From NCBI GenBank assembly GCA_029582265.1, contig CM055835.1:13757498-13821497 (forward strand): a stretch of DNA of 64,000 nt, read 5' to 3'. The DNA is from Zoroaster sp. YZ-2022. Its lineage: Eukaryota; Echinodermata; Asteroidea; Forcipulatida; Zoroasteridae. Under the pieces are notes generated by a model. It saw nothing but the letters and a program-made list of their open reading frames with translations. It made no database searches and was not told the origin of the DNA. A program made the translations under genes and the position numbers. Positions 42,681-55,936 of this stretch are shown piece after piece (positions within the stretch are counted from its first letter, which is position 1; the number at the start of each line of letters is the position of its first letter).

Positions 42681-42867
42681 TATATAACTTACTTGGTGTA
42701 AAGTTGATGATGGTATCAAACATCTTATTAGCACCTACATGTAATTAGGTGCTATTGTTTTAGTAAAATTTAAGATATAGTCTAATTTCTGATAGGAATT
42801 TCTAAAAATATTTACTGGTTTTGAATATGACTTTGCAAAATAAAAAGCAATATAATTTGTCCATTAA

Positions 42868-43201
42868 CCTTCCTACTATAGCTTAAATTTAGTGGCAAGT
42901 AGCTATAGTGGTCAAAATCATGAATCAACTGTCTGTTTTGACTGTTGACCCAAATGTGCACACAGGGTCATTTTTGATTGGTTTTACTGTCATTTTGACC
43001 ACCCTGAGCAATACCAGACAATGCTTTTACCAGTCAAAAACAGTCGACTCATTTTGACCTGTAAATGTACTTACTACACATATGGTTTGACATTGTTTGA
43101 CTATTAAGTGCACTAGATATACATACATACATGTACCTTGGCAAGCATATCAACATTTTGACTGATTTTGACCCTTGCAGTCACAGAAGGGTTAATTTTA
43201 T
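42868..43201. mobile_element. piggyBac-like MITE, 'cctcctacta' family, copy 1
   Basis: TTAA at 42864-42867 and 43202-43205. The left end is CCTTCCTACTATAGC and the right end is GAAGGG. The interior 'gttttgactgttgacccaaa tgtgcac' and 'acattttgactgattttgac' recurs inverted at 46075-46383. Confidence 0.75.
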
Positions 43202-43259
43202 CCCCATACAATATTGGTATTGGAAAACATAACTTAATTATTTCATATACATGATGTAC

Positions 43260-43580
43260 ACTAACTAAACTGTGAATGAAGAATTGTAGCTTTGCACGGT
43301 AAAAAGGATAAGTAAAGACTGTTTGCGGTGACACCATGTAGAAATTCTCTTTTAAGTAGTACATGTAACTGGTTCTGAAAGGAACTGGTTGTTACAACTT
43401 GATGTTTTGATCAATTTGCTCTGATCATCTTCAGAAGATCATCTTCAGAAGATCATCTTCAGAAGATCAAAACGATCAGAGCATACTGATCGAAACGTCG
43501 AGATGCAACCACCAGTTCTTTTCAGAACTATTTATTTCTCAAAAGAGAATATATTCGCATGGTGTCACCGCAAAGTTTTT
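43260..43580. mobile_element. Fold-back element, compact copy
   Basis: 'gtagctttgcacggtaaaaa', 'gcggtgacaccatgtagaaa', 'ctggttctgaaaggaactgg' on the left; 'gatcgaaacgtcgagatgca', 'accagttcttttcagaacta' and 'gcatggtgtcaccgcaa' on the right. The centre holds three to four short units of agaagatcatcttc rather than the 28-bp array. Confidence 0.8.
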
Positions 43581-46074
43581 GAAAAAAATAACAACAAATC
43601 TCACTTCACCTGTATGTCTATTCCCACCATTAACACAAACCGTGTGACGTGTTTTCATGTTTTTATGTTGTCGGATGGCATTATTATAGCGGTAAAAAAC
43701 TCTCATTGTACACAAATGACCTGAGGCATTTTATGTTGATTTGGGAATCGATGTGCAGTCATTTAGACCATCAAAGATTGACAAGCTGACAGGAACACTG
43801 TCTATACACACATCGGAGTTCATGACCCACTCAAGCAGACACCCAGACCAATCTTCACAGTCACTCAATCAATAGGAGCATATGACATGAATGTCGATAC
43901 AAAATCTACATATTATATGGCGTCTACAGATGTACATATGTGACAGTATTGCCCGTAGCCATTTTCATAATGTTTGTATGAGAAGTACACTGTACTTCAG
44001 AATCCCTTGTCATTCGCACATGTACATGTACAGCAGGCAGGTAGTACTGTGTACATGTATTTACCCATAGTGGCCTTACATGTAGTTCTGTGTTGTAGCA
44101 GAGTGCAGATGCTGTACTTTAGGGGGGAATTGAATCAATTAAATAATTCAGGCATGAAATATCCTTTTTAGGAATTTTTTTGTAATCTGTTGGTAATTTG
44201 ATTAGGTTATTGATGTGTTTTCATTTTAATGTATATTTCCTTGAAGGTTACATGTAGAGTTTTGTGGGGCCCTGCACTTTTAAAAAGATCATTGAAAATA
44301 TACGCAGTTTCCATCAAGTGTTTGTAATAAGTAAATATTGATAAACCTTAAATATGCTACTGTTTTTTTAATGTTTTTTTTATTTATTTTTTTTATTTAT
44401 ATTTTTGGGATTATTTCATTTTAGTTGCTACATGTATTCCTCAATGAAAATGTACTTTCCATTTTAACTTTTTTTGGAATGAATGTGTCTTCAGATGACA
44501 CCAATTCATTTTAGAAACTATTTCACTAATTTTTACTAAAACAATAGCACCTGAAACAGACATTTTTCAAGCGATGTTTGATACCATCTTAACTTTACAC
44601 CAAGCAAGTTTTATGTCAAACTGTGATAATTTATGTTTTATGAGATAAATAACCAATAGTGTGTCGTGGATAAACAAAATATCAAATTCATTTTTGGATA
44701 GCCTCATAACAAAAAATAGTATCATAGTGGCATTAGATTGTTATTTGCTCATCAAAATTCAGAAATTGCTTGTCAAAATTGAAAAATTGCTTATCAAAAA
44801 TTTAAAATTTGATCATCAAAATTCAAAATTTGTAATCAAGTAGAGGGTATATGGTTTCATTGATATGTGAATTGCGTTGTTGGCAGCCAGATGGAATAAT
44901 TTGTTGACCATTACCATCTTAAAACCAAGTAAGATAATGGTTTACTCAGTTTATGTTGCTGGTTTTCTACAGAGACTGTAAGCCCCTTTAATGCAAAATA
45001 AGCCCTCTCCACAGTGTGAACTATTTAAATGATTTAGCCTAGATTAGCAACTTGTATATAATCGCAAGCAATCAAATCTGTTCCACATCTCATATTTCAT
45101 CGCTGCCTTATTGCCTTCTGCCTACTGTACAGAACTGACATGTGAAAAATAATTGGTCAAATTTCGCAAAGCTGTCTTCAAAATTGGTATGATGCTTACA
45201 AGATGTTTTTCTTCAAAGGAAGGTACGATGACATCGGTGTTTGGTAATGTACATGTACATGTAGGTTCATGTCAACCCTCTGGTTTCAAGAAAACGACAT
45301 ACCGGTATACTAAAACGTGAAAGTTTCATTAAAAAAAAGGTGCACATGTTTTGGAAAAAACAACCAACAAAATTGTTGCAGGTTTTTTTTTAAATTCAAC
45401 AAAAACATTTTTGTTGCCGCATAGATGAAAGCACTTGAGACAAAATCATTTCTCTGGATGATTGATTCTTGTATCAAGTGTTACACTAAATCAGCTTTCA
45501 CTTTAGCTAACAGTTCATGAAATCGAAAATCTGGTTATTACCTGTTTTATCACAAGTGTGTGAGTAAACTACAAATAACTGTTGCAATATTTTTAAAGTG
45601 TTTTTGTGTTTGTTTGTTTTTTAATAAAAAAATTGCTGTCCAGTCTCAAGATATACACTGTACCAGCTCAAGACATTGACAGATTTATGGATGACCAATC
45701 GAAATTGTGACATTGAACTTGCATTTGTCGGAATTATATTTGATTGATATACTGACCCCATATATGTGAGGTAGCTTTAGGGGCAGTTCTGAAATACATG
45801 TGTAAGATGAGAGGATTTCTGGCCATATTAAAAACGTACCATACGTGTATGTACATATGTATGTATATCTTGTTTATACACGATACACAAATACTTACCT
45901 TCCTGAATCTGCCAGTGCAACAAATGGAACTTGCATCCCTTCCCAATCCCCTCTTTTCTCCCCCTGCATACAGTTACATAGCCAGTAACATCATGCCCTT
46001 TTAAAAATCCAATGTAGTTCTGTACTAAATCTGTAGTTTTACTGTAGTACACGTACATGTACGTAAAGTTTTAA
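43581..46074. other. Last intron, unclassified
   Basis: Contains the single-copy relative of the 14-bp satellite context (44480-44560) and a degenerate 'cttatcaaaattcaaaaatt' run at 44740-44840. No gene seen. Confidence 0.4.
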
Positions 46075-46383
46075 CCCTCCTACTACTACAGTCAAAATCA
46101 GTCAAAATGTTGATATACACATGTACTTGTCAATGTATATCTAAGTGCACTTAAAAGTCAAACACTCTCAAACCTTACATGTAGTAAGTACATTTACAGG
46201 TGAAAATGAGTCCACCTTTTTGACTTGTAAAATAGTGGTCAAAATTACAGTAAATACCAACTGGACAAAAATGCCCCCTTGTGCACATTTGGGTCAACAG
46301 TCAAAACAGGCAGTTGACTGGTTTTGACCACTACAGCTACTTGCCACTATGAAGTGCAGCTACATACATGTATAGTAGGAGGG
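46075..46383. mobile_element. piggyBac-like MITE, 'cctcctacta' family, copy 2
   Basis: TTAA at 46071-46074 and 46384-46387. The ends CCCTCCTACTA and (complement) CCCTCCTACTATACATG share the first 11 bases. Inverted relative to copy 1. Confidence 0.85.
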
Positions 46384-46653
46384 TTAATATAATAATTGTA
46401 GATATTGTAGTATACATGTAGATATAATATATCGGATTAAATTTAAAGTAAAAATTAGTAAATTTTATAATACAGATTTGCTATGGTAATACTGCAATTA
46501 AACTAGTATTTTGTATAGTAACACTGTAGTAGATTTTTGTAAGGTTGATGTCATTTTGATGCCCTATTCTGTAAATACGTGTAGACACCCAAATTTATTT
46601 GTGATACGAATGCAAAAATGGTGTACATTGTAAGGTAAACATTTAGCCATTAA

Positions 46654-46923
46654 CCCTAACTACCCCATATCCTCAAAAATCCTCCAAGGGGCACTTTTTG
46701 GGAAAAATTCAGCACTGTTGGAAACTGGTACAGTGTACTTTCACATCTTCAAATGGGGCAAAATTGCTACCTTGCAAGAAGTACAGGCCATAAGTGGTGA
46801 ATATGAAAGATCAACAAAAATGCATGGTGCATTTTGAAGATAAGGGCATATTTCCAAAAGTGCACTGATGGATTTTGGAGGATTCAGAAAGGTTCCTAGC
46901 CAGAATACCTAGGGGGGTTAGGG
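46654..46923 (+). mobile_element. piggyBac-like MITE (270 bp)
   Basis: TTAA at 46650-46653 and 46924-46927; ends CCCTAACTACCC and GGGGGGTTAGGG. Colinear with the copy at 35289. Confidence 0.85.
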
Positions 46924-46927
46924 TTAA

Positions 46928-48040
46928 AGAATTCTAAATGACTCCTTTCCAGGGCTGCAATTCCATGGATGACCTCCATTGCCCTGGTCTTGTCTTTGGT
47001 CCTCCTTAAAAATGTCCGAATAGACATTCTGTTTTTCTAATGGAAGTTCCTTTTACTCAGTGTACAAGGCCTTGCTCTTACAATGGAATGGACATCCAGG
47101 CCTGCAGTTCAATAACCGAACCGTCAAAAGCTAAAGCACTTGTAGCGTACTTGTAGTTTTCAATCACTTTGTCAGTGTGGCGGTATGTAAATTGTTGAAT
47201 ATCAAATATATCTCATCCGTTGAAATGGAATGCAATTTCGGTTTTCATGTTTGTTGATGAAAATTTCCTTTTACCAAATACTCTTTTTTTTTTCAAGTAT
47301 CCGCTGGCAAAACAGAAGATCTCAATCATGTCCAAGACAGACAACTATAGAAGGAGACACTGTGATACATACAAACACAGAGTATCTTCAAATTACATAC
47401 ATACATGTAGTGCACATGCCTCGTAGGCGTTGTGCAAATCCGTTTTTCTTTTGGCGGACGGTACAGATAAGATTTAACATGTTGCATATTGAATCCATCA
47501 ATGTCCTACAACAACACGGAACATCCTAATCGAGAACGAAGAAATTAGAAAACACCGCCGCCAGTTAAAGCCATCATTTCTGTGTGGAAGCACGGACCGT
47601 TCTAAACGGGTTACCGGTGGTTGTGAAATAAATTCAGTGGAACAATAAAGCCAGTGCTTTAGAAAATGCAGATCTCTGTACCCACTAGCGTCGTCCTGCA
47701 TATTGGGTTTGCTCTTTGTAAGGTACATCCAATCATGATATACAGTAAATACTTGATAGCTCTCGTATGTTTGCCACCGCCTGCACAAAAAAAATATGAA
47801 ATAAAAAAAAAATGAGAAATTGCTTCCAGGTCTGACCTGTCTTACTTGTAGTATTAGAGTTCATATTACCTCACGGGAAAAGTAGAAAGTCCTGCAAAAG
47901 TAATCATCCGAGAAAAATCTACAATATGCTGAAATATCTCTGAACAGAAAAATTAGAACACTTTGGATTGTACTTACAGTGTACAACCATGAAGTATTTA
48001 TTGAATTTCATTCAACCCTCCCTAATTAAAACGATAAACA
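46928..48040. other. Last intron, nothing recognised
   Basis: 'gtacaaccatgaagtattta' with 'aatttcattcaaccctccct' (47975-48025) is repeated at 48225-48300 on the far side of the fold-back copy. No gene seen. Confidence 0.4.
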
Positions 48041-48042
48041 AC

Positions 48043-48155
48043 AACATAGGTAAAACTTGTAGCTTTGCATGGTGAAGAGGATAAGTAAGACTAATTGCGG
48101 TGACACCACTCAGTAGAGAGAATTTCACATGGTGTCACTCAATTAGTGTTACTTA
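48043..48155. mobile_element. Fold-back element, collapsed copy
   Basis: Both terminal arms ('gcatggtgaagaggataagt', 'gcggtgacaccact', then 'gagaatttcacatggtgtca') are present with the centre deleted. Confidence 0.75.
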
Positions 48156-48883
48156 AACAACAACATGAATTTTTAGTTCTCCAGTAAACAGGACAATTGG
48201 ATCTCTTACAGTATATACTTAACAGTGTACAGCCATGAAGTCTTTTTTTCTTGGGTTTTGTTTAGCCAGAGAGCCTGAATTTCATTGAACCCTCCCTAAA
48301 AAAAAAAAAATTAAATTAAAAAATCATGAAACATGTCAATATCTTTGTTCTATAGGGACACTATAGTCAGAAGTCATTGAACCCAAAGCATGTTGTAATC
48401 TATAGGCATTGATCACACCCCATGTTATGATACAACCTGGGAAGTGGCAGTCTGGGGATCACTAGAAGAGGATACAACTTTTTAAATCATATAATCAAAT
48501 AAACCACAAGGGAAACTGACTTGGTAAATAAATAATCCTTCACAGACACTCGGAAAGCACTGAGTATGCAGTGCTATACACACACATCGGTGTAGGGCAA
48601 AATTAAATCAATTGTTTATCACCCAGATGTAAGAATTCCATCAAACGTGTATAAATAATCCTTATATCCCTTGTAAACTTGGCCAACTACAAATAGTGGA
48701 CGCTGCCTGTATACTCAAAAGAGAATTGCCATAACAAATTACTCTCGTTTGACATGTAATTTTTTTTGTGTAATCACTATACAAGTGTTAATGTATTTTA
48801 ACCCTGTAAGCTTCTTGATATGAGGAAAACCAATCAATTGATTGTTATTTCTCTTACAGCAGAGTTACATGTGCATGTATATA

Positions 48884-49095
48884 TTAAAGGGATAATATCG
48901 TGACGATCAACAGGGCATGGAATCGGAGTTTAACTCGGTGACTGCAAATAATACCCCACATGATAAGGTCATATTACCGTTGCTGCTGCATAAATGAGCC
49001 AGTAATTTTAAGTCAATTTGTTCATCTTAAACTAGGACACCGATTCCATGCCCTGTTGAAAGTCTGCTCTGATCGTGATTGTGTTGTCCCTTTAA
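48884..49095 (-). mobile_element. 'ttaaagggaca' family, copy 4
   Basis: 'ttaaagggataatatcgtga cgatcaacagggcatgg' to 'ctgctctgatcgtgattgtg ttgtccctttaa'. The core (ccccacatgataaggtcata) is inverted relative to copy 1. The flank 'cttgatatgaggaaaaccaa' is also inverted from about 34350, so the duplication extends beyond the MITE. Confidence 0.8.
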
Positions 49096-49419
49096 TCGTC
49101 ACTGCTTCACTGGTTTTGTAGTGATGATGTCAACGTTCAAGTGCACTGTGTGTTATGTATGTTGTAGGTTCTGATACACATTTACATGTATAATCACCAT
49201 TAGTACTGATGTGAACCATGTAAGCATCTTGATATGAGGAAAAACCAATCTTATGAGCTTGAACATAGTGATGTTATTCATCACCGCTTCACTGGTTTTT
49301 ATAGTGATGTTTATGGGTTTATTTGTGTGGTTTTTTTTAAATGAAAACCGTCAAGGATGACGGTACAATTGTAGTTTGACAGTAGTGTTTTAACATTCTA
49401 ATCTGTTGGAGACCTGTTA

Positions 49420-50650
49420 AACGGTTCTCTTTGACTTTCTCTGTCTTTTTCCTCATTGATTACCCCATACTCCTCATTCTCTCATTTCCATTTTCCTATC
49501 CCCTAATACTCATCTTCCTTTTCCTTAATTATATACTCCAATTCCACTTTTCCTATTCCTTTTCCTCCATTTTTGTACTCTTCTCTTTCTGTTCCTCGTC
49601 ATACACCTGTTATTTTTTTCCTTTTCATTTCTTCATTGTACTCATCCTCTGGTTTTTTTTTACCATTTTTTTAATTTTTTTAATTTTGTTTTCCTATTCC
49701 TCATTTTCCTCCTAATAATAGTTTCCCCTTTCTCTTCCTCGTAATACCTGTCCTCTGTTTCCTCTTCCTCATAGTACTTGTTCTCTGTTTCCTTTCCCCC
49801 TTTCCTAATGCTCTCTATCCCCGGTTTCCTTTTCCTCATAACACTTGCCATGTTTCATTTTGTTTCATTTTTCCTCTTTTCATACTATCCTTCAGGACTG
49901 TGTTTCCCTTTCCCCTTCCTCATAATACTATCCTTCCTCTGTTTCCATTTCCCCTTCCTCACAACACTATCCTTCCCATTTCAATTTCCTCTTCCTCATA
50001 ATACTATCCTTCCTCTGTTTCCCTTTCCTGTTCCTCATAATACTATCCTTCCATCTGTTTCTTTTTTTCCTTCCTCATAATACTATCCTTCCAATCCTTC
50101 CAATCCTTCCATCTGTTTCCTTTCCCCTTCCTCATAATACTATCCTTCCATCTGTTTCCTTTCCCCTTCCTCGTAATACTATCCTTCCATCTGTTTCCTT
50201 TCCCCTTCCTCGTAATAATATCCTTCCATCTGTTTCCTTTTCCACTTCCTCATAATACTATCCTTCCATCTGTTTCTTTTTCCCCTTCCTCATAATACTA
50301 TATTTCCATCTGTTTCCTTTCCCCTTCCTCGTAATGCAATCCTTCCATCTGTTTCCTTTTCCACTTCCTCATAATACTATCCTTCCATCTGTTTCTTTTT
50401 TCCCTTCCTCATAATACTATGTCCTTCCATCTGTTTCTTTTTTCCACTTCTCATAATACTATCCTTCCATCTGTTTCCTTTCCCTCTGTTTCCTTTCCCT
50501 CATTCTTCTAGTACTTGTCCCCCATTTCCTTTTCCTCTTCCGCAAAATCCTGGTCCTCCCTGTTTCCTTTTCCTCCTTGACATTTCTCTTTCTTCAACTT
50601 CTCTTCATATCCATCTTCCCTTCCTCCGGGTTCCTACCCTTACGTCTTTT
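49420..50650. repeat. Pyrimidine tract with ~40-bp tandem units
   Basis: About 1.2 kb in which the plus strand is nearly all C and T. From about 49880 to 50480 it is organised as diverged units of 'tccttccatctgtttccttt' plus 'ccccttcctcataatactat'. Confidence 0.9.
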
Positions 50651-50842
50651 TTCACTTCCTCTTACATTTCATATGTATGAATGATTGTGTGATAATGCAT
50701 ATAAGTTGATTAGATGCATGTACACCTTTGCCTGGCACCCTTTAAAGGGATGCTCTAAGCAGATATCAGTAAGTGATTAGAGAGAATAATTTTCAGAGAG
50801 ATTATGTCATAAGACAACCCAAGGTAAAATGTTGTAACAAGT

Positions 50843-51127
50843 AAGCTTGGGCGATATTGATTTTTTTCATCCACGATATATCGGCAAACATATATCGCGA
50901 TTTTCGATAGTATCGCGATTATTTTTTTCATTCAGGCATGATTGTTTTAGAGCTGATAACCACAGGTATGTACCCCTCTACAAGCGTCACAATAAATCAC
51001 AAATTCGTTTGCATAGTGCGTACATGTAGGTGCTTTTGAAGTAGATCGCTTTTGTTTTTCAATTCCTAAAGCTGAAAAGACTCCTAATTTTTGTTTCCAT
51101 GGAATTTCTGACTTGACTCACAATGGC

Positions 51128-51167
<40 letters not shown>

Positions 51168-51289
51168 GCAATAATTTTTGTAATCGCGATTTTCCGATAT
51201 TTTGATAGCTTGAAAAGGTTCTCGATATCGTAATCGAATAAAAAAAAGGTATCGCGATATTCGATATTATCGTGTTATTGCCCAAGCTT
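50843..51289. mobile_element. TIR element 'aagcttgggcgatat' (447 bp)
   Basis: The left end aagcttgggcgatattgatt and right end cgtgttattgcccaagctt are inverted; subterminal 'tatcgcgat' repeats lie on both sides. A 39-plus-base poly-T run (about 51129-51163) is inside. Ends resemble hAT MITEs but no 8-bp duplication is seen. Confidence 0.65.
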
Positions 51290-51589
51290 AGTAGTCATGT
51301 TATCCAAACCCCTTTTGTCTCGAATTCAGAAAAGCTTGAGGTCCACTGGGGGAAAACAAATGGCCCTCAGTCTCCCGTTGAAACATACAACAGTGCCGAT
51401 ATTTTGGGTGTTATTTTTTTATTTTTGGACAACACTTGGGTGATTTTGTCGACTGAAGGTGTGACTTAACAAAGGGGACATCAGGAAGGCAATTGTGAAA
51501 AGTAAGAGGACCATTTGTTTTCCTCCAGTGGGCCTTTTCTGAATTAGAGTCAAAATGGGTTTGGAGAAAGTTCATGTATTTTTTTCACA

Positions 51590-51975
51590 ATATGTTACTG
51601 AGGGAATAAACAGTTTGGTGCTTGGTCTTTACCGTTAACAACTAGTTTTGGGTGTGGTCACGGGTGTGGTCAAGGACCAAGCTGAAGACGAGGTCCTTAT
51701 TGCCCGTGACCACACCCAAAAAAGGTCATTAACCTATGGTAAAGACCAAACACCAAACTGTTATTCCCACCGATAAATGCCCGTATTGATTTTGTTTTCA
51801 AAATGTAAAAAAAAATGTAACCAAATAGAAATAGGCAAATTCACGTTTTTGGGGAAACACGGAACACAAAGTACATGAGTCAGGCGCATGCTGCCAATCT
51901 TTGTCACTCTGATTGGTTGAAATCGCGTCGCACAAAACAGCTGGTTTTGATAAACCAGTCTTTGATAAACCATCC
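51590..51975 (+). repeat. Dispersed repeat family R2, copy 2
   Basis: Colinear with 25895-26330. An inner inverted repeat 'gggtgtggtcacgggtgtgg' / 'gtgaccacaccc' and 'ggtctttacc' / 'ggtaaagacc' makes the left third a hairpin. Confidence 0.7.
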
Positions 51976-51979
51976 ATTA

Positions 51980-52790
51980 ATACGTGTACATCCCCATGTT
52001 TTAAATTTTGTTTTGTAATCTTTGCTCTATGTTATTGAATTGAGTCTATTGTTGTTCCCTGAGAAATAAGAAATGAAATGAAATGAAATGAAATGTGATT
52101 ACGTTTTGTCCAATCAGCTTATCTAAACTGTCTTGGGCATTTTATGAATGTGAGTTAAGGTAATAAGAGCTATATGTACATGTACATGTATATTGTTTAG
52201 TTTCCTTGTGACATAACCTCTCTCAAAAATAAGGAAAAGGCCAATTATTCCTATTTGCTCAGAGCCCCACTTTAAAGTGCCATGAAGCAGGGAGTGCAAG
52301 TTTTGCAATCACCGTTAAAATGAATAATCATTCAAGCGTGAAGGATAAAGTAATTTATCTCTTGATTTGCCAAGTACTGATGCAATCATAAGTACCTCTC
52401 AAATTGGATAGTACAGAAGTGCAGTTCGTTTACACCTTATTTTTTATTTATATTTTTTTTTTGGCTTGAGCCGCATGTTCATTGTATGTTAAAGCTGTCT
52501 CGTGATGTGTTCACTCAGAGCAGAATGAAATGATAAGATGATGAGATTTGCAGCAGCGAATAGACTGCCATCATTCAATAAGGGTAGAGATTAAAGATGC
52601 ACCCTGGTTGTACTTATCGCATGCCCATAGCCCTCATTGGCTCAACCGCAAGATTCTCAGACACTCTGTGCAATAACCATATTCTAAACCAATAAGTCTT
52701 AAACCCAGTATATACACTATGGATAAAATGTCTGTAAATCCATCCATATACATGTAAGAATCAAGATACATGTACATGTACATGAGGTAA
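51980..52790. other. Last intron, nothing recognised
   Basis: A short (aaatg)n at about 52070-52095; no gene or repeat otherwise. Confidence 0.4.
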
Positions 52791-52794
52791 AAAT

Positions 52795-53030
52795 AGATTT
52801 CTCTGGTTTCTAGTCTCTGACAATTGCAGCTAAAATTGCTGGAACGAGTAGAATTCTCCCGTGCTGTGTTTTACTTTTTTCACATAGGGGTATGAATGTT
52901 TGCCCGATTTGTGATGCCTTTCTTAGCCACCATACTTGTATATATGGGAAATTTGGTCGGGTTCCAATAACCGCGTATATATGTACATGTATGGCATATT
53001 TCACTGGGAATGGCTGAAACAAAAAAGATT
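52795..53030 (+). repeat. Dispersed repeat family R1, copy 2
   Basis: Repeats 'ctggtttctagtctctgaca', 'taaaattgctggaacg', 'ggggtatgaatgtttgcc' and 'tatatgggaaatttggtc' of copy 1, again ending at a C/A run. Confidence 0.7.
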
Positions 53031-53069
53031 ACCACCTCCCCCCCCCAAAAAAAACAAACAAACAAAAAC

Positions 53070-54605
53070 AAAAAACACCATTTCACGCACCAATTTTAAA
53101 GAAAACAGAAACCGGAGAATTTCTTGGGGGGGGGCGGAGCCTAAAGTCCCACCTATGAAATTGTTAGCTTATTTTATTAAATAAGAAAAAAGTGAAAATG
53201 CATTCAGACTGCTTGTATTCATTCCAATGTGGAATTCTTGTTTTCATAAAGACAGACAAATATTATGGACAGTATTTCACTAATTCTTACTAAAATAACA
53301 GCACTGGCTGACAGAAATATTGTAAGGGATGCATTTTACCATCATCAACTTCGCACCAAGTAAGTTTAAGTATGTGTAAAACTGTGTTCATACTGTTTTT
53401 CAGTAATACTAATAGTGTAGGAGTGATAATTCAACAATAACTAAATGGACACATTTTAATGTAAAACTTACCTAGTGTATTAATCATCCCTAGAAATATT
53501 TTTCTCCGAAGTTCTGTCATTTGTAAGAAAAGTGAAATAATTTCTAGTACTCGTGAATTCATGCAAGAGTACTCTTCTTAAATCTGTTCAGGAATGGATG
53601 AAACAACTACATGTACAGATTGGTTTCTGTACATTTCCCTCCATTCTTATATAGTTAAGGGAGTGTACTGCTTGTTTCCAAGTCCAACATTACTGAATTA
53701 TCTTAAATACTTACTTTGGCGTGCATTTGGTACCAAATATTCTGAGAAATTGTTCCATCTGACATGCAGTCATTTTTGAGAAAACATGATAATTACAAAT
53801 TTGAAATGGATCCATTTTCACATTTAGAGTGCATACAAACAAATCGGAATGCATTTCTATTAATTTCTTGGTAAGGACACAATGGAACAAACTGAAACTT
53901 TCACAGGTTGGGTTCTATTTGCATCTCTCGATTCTTCTAAAGTATGGATGCATTTACAGACATTTTACCTAAATGGTGTACAATCTCTTTAGTCCTACTC
54001 TCAAAGTCTATGTTGCCAGTGGGTTGACACACCCTCCAAAACCCTTCGTCAGTCAGTTTTTGAATAGCAGAATACATGTGTAGAACATATTACTCTGTAC
54101 AGAGTAGATGCATTGCCACATGCACTGGCAAGTACTTTTTACCTTTTAAATCCCTGGAAAGGGTTTAGAAAAGTCAAAGTACCGTACATGTACATAAATT
54201 ATGTGTATAGTGAATGTTTGGAGTGTTCCTTAACAGTGGTCCACACTGCATATCTCTCTCTGATTAAATCAATGAGGTAATTGTCTCTGATTAGCTGTGA
54301 GTCTTGCACTTCTTATAAGATAATCTCTTGGCCATCATAAATGCCTCAGGAGTCTTCTGGGCTTGGTATAAAATCTCCTGTTTTTATTTGATCACAATAA
54401 ACAAACAGAAATGGTCTGTTATTTGATTTGTTTGTGGTAAAGCAAATGTAAAGCAAGTGTACACTTTTGGTTAAATGTCTGGATAAAGATGTGTCACCAG
54501 TTTGTTTTCATTGGAAAGGAACTACTGTACATGTACATTGTACGTGTCATGACAGTGTCATATTTGTGTGGCGATCCAGGAAACCCAACACATGGTCAAA
54601 TTTTT
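53070..54605. other. Last intron, unclassified
   Basis: 'aactgaaactttcacaggtt' at about 53887, the array-free relative of the starts of the 80-bp and TTGGTTG satellites. No gene seen. Confidence 0.4.
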
Positions 54606-54607
54606 AC

Positions 54608-54935
54608 AATTCTTGTTGAGCATTTAATCAAGTGCGATGTGATGCGATGCGAGGACGCCATCAAGAAACGCCATCTCGAGAAATCCGGATAGCACTTCTC
54701 CACTCTGACCTGTCCTCCATGAGCGTCCTCGGTTCTTGAGTATTTGTCAGTCCGGTGTCGCGCTTTAATAAGTCTATGTAGCAAGTTGCCCGTCTGCCAC
54801 GGTTTCTTGTTCCATGTGTAGGTTCCCAGAGGATGAGGGGGTTTGCAGCTAGTTCTGGGTGACGCACGCAGTGACCTGCCAGTTCCTTTCTCCATTCTCT
54901 GACCTTTGCTGACACTTTGGGCAATCCACTATAGA
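54608..54935 (-). pseudogene. LINE C-terminal fragment (RTE-like)
   Basis: On the minus strand: LPKVSAKVREWRKELAGHCV, RHPELAANPLILWEPTHGTR and NRGRRATCYIDLLKRDTGL. This parallels the C-terminus of the 609-codon frame (TKRRLQFAGHCKRAKG ... WRPTQGKRSRGRP) but is a different family. The rest of the RT is absent. Confidence 0.8.
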
Positions 54936-54939
54936 GGTC

Positions 54940-55580
54940 TTTGTTTTGTTGGTGGTCTTAATCAAGTAATACACCATTTACTGATCTCATAACAGTTTTA
55001 ATGAGTTCAATATTCAAACCACAACTAAAGTTATGACCTTTCAAAGACGGTTTATTCTAAAACCCACAAACGGAGAAATTAGGCTTCAAAGTTGGCTATG
55101 CAGTAAACGTAAATCCCTTGAACTATTAATAGGACAGGATCAGGACTAGTGTAGAGCTTTCCATTGATGGGTTATTCATAGGGGGCATGCTTTGGAAGAA
55201 TTTATGAGCGTCGACAAAAAAGTGCATTGTTTTAGAGTGAATTTTTTAGATCTTTTTTAATTATTTTAAAATGCATTGGGTTAAAAAACATCCCAAAAAT
55301 ACATTTTATACTTTGATTTTCCTTTTAAAACATTTTTAAGAGGAAATTTAAAGACAACAACTTCCATTTGGAACCAAAATCTCAAAAATGACACTATGAT
55401 AAATTTTTACGTAAATCGGTCCATAATTACAAAATGTGTGTGGCGACTTCCGACGGGTTTTCCCCGACTGCCACACATTTATTGAGAAAATTTTTAAATA
55501 CAATTCTCGTACTTTCAGGAGAAGATGATGTTTTTTCTGCAGTGTGAAGTAAATGTGGTTTCTGTGAAAATCAAAGTTTG
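54940..55580. other. Last intron, nothing recognised
   Basis: AT-rich, no supported feature. Confidence 0.35.
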
Positions 55581-55584
55581 TTGA

Positions 55585-55936
55585 TATTTATTTATTTATT
55601 TATTATTTAACCTGGGGAGACCTTTCAGTGAAACACTGCTTTTCAAAGGTGTCCCAGAAACCTGTAAACAAGGGCGCTTGCTAGTTATATGAACCAGAAA
55701 CACAGAGGTAAACTCTTCCACGATAAGTGTTCTGGGTTCTTTAACATACATTACTTTAATAATCTAGTACACAGGACCTACGACTTATCGTCCCATCTGA
55801 AGGACGAAGCAAGTATGGTTAAGTATCTTAAAGAAGGACATAAGCGCCGCAACCGGCCAGGCCGGGATTCGAACCCTTTTTCTGACACCAGAATTTGAAT
55901 CCAATGTACTAGACCGCTCGGCCATGACACTCCACA
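55585..55936 (-). mobile_element. tRNA-derived SINE, full-length copy
   Basis: Minus strand: ggagtgtcatggccgagcgg (box A), gggttcgaatcccggcc (box B), atacttaaccatacttgctt, a long middle ('gttctgggacacctttg' region) and an (AATA)n tail. It lies 120 bases upstream of the terminal ABHD16A exon. Confidence 0.85.
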
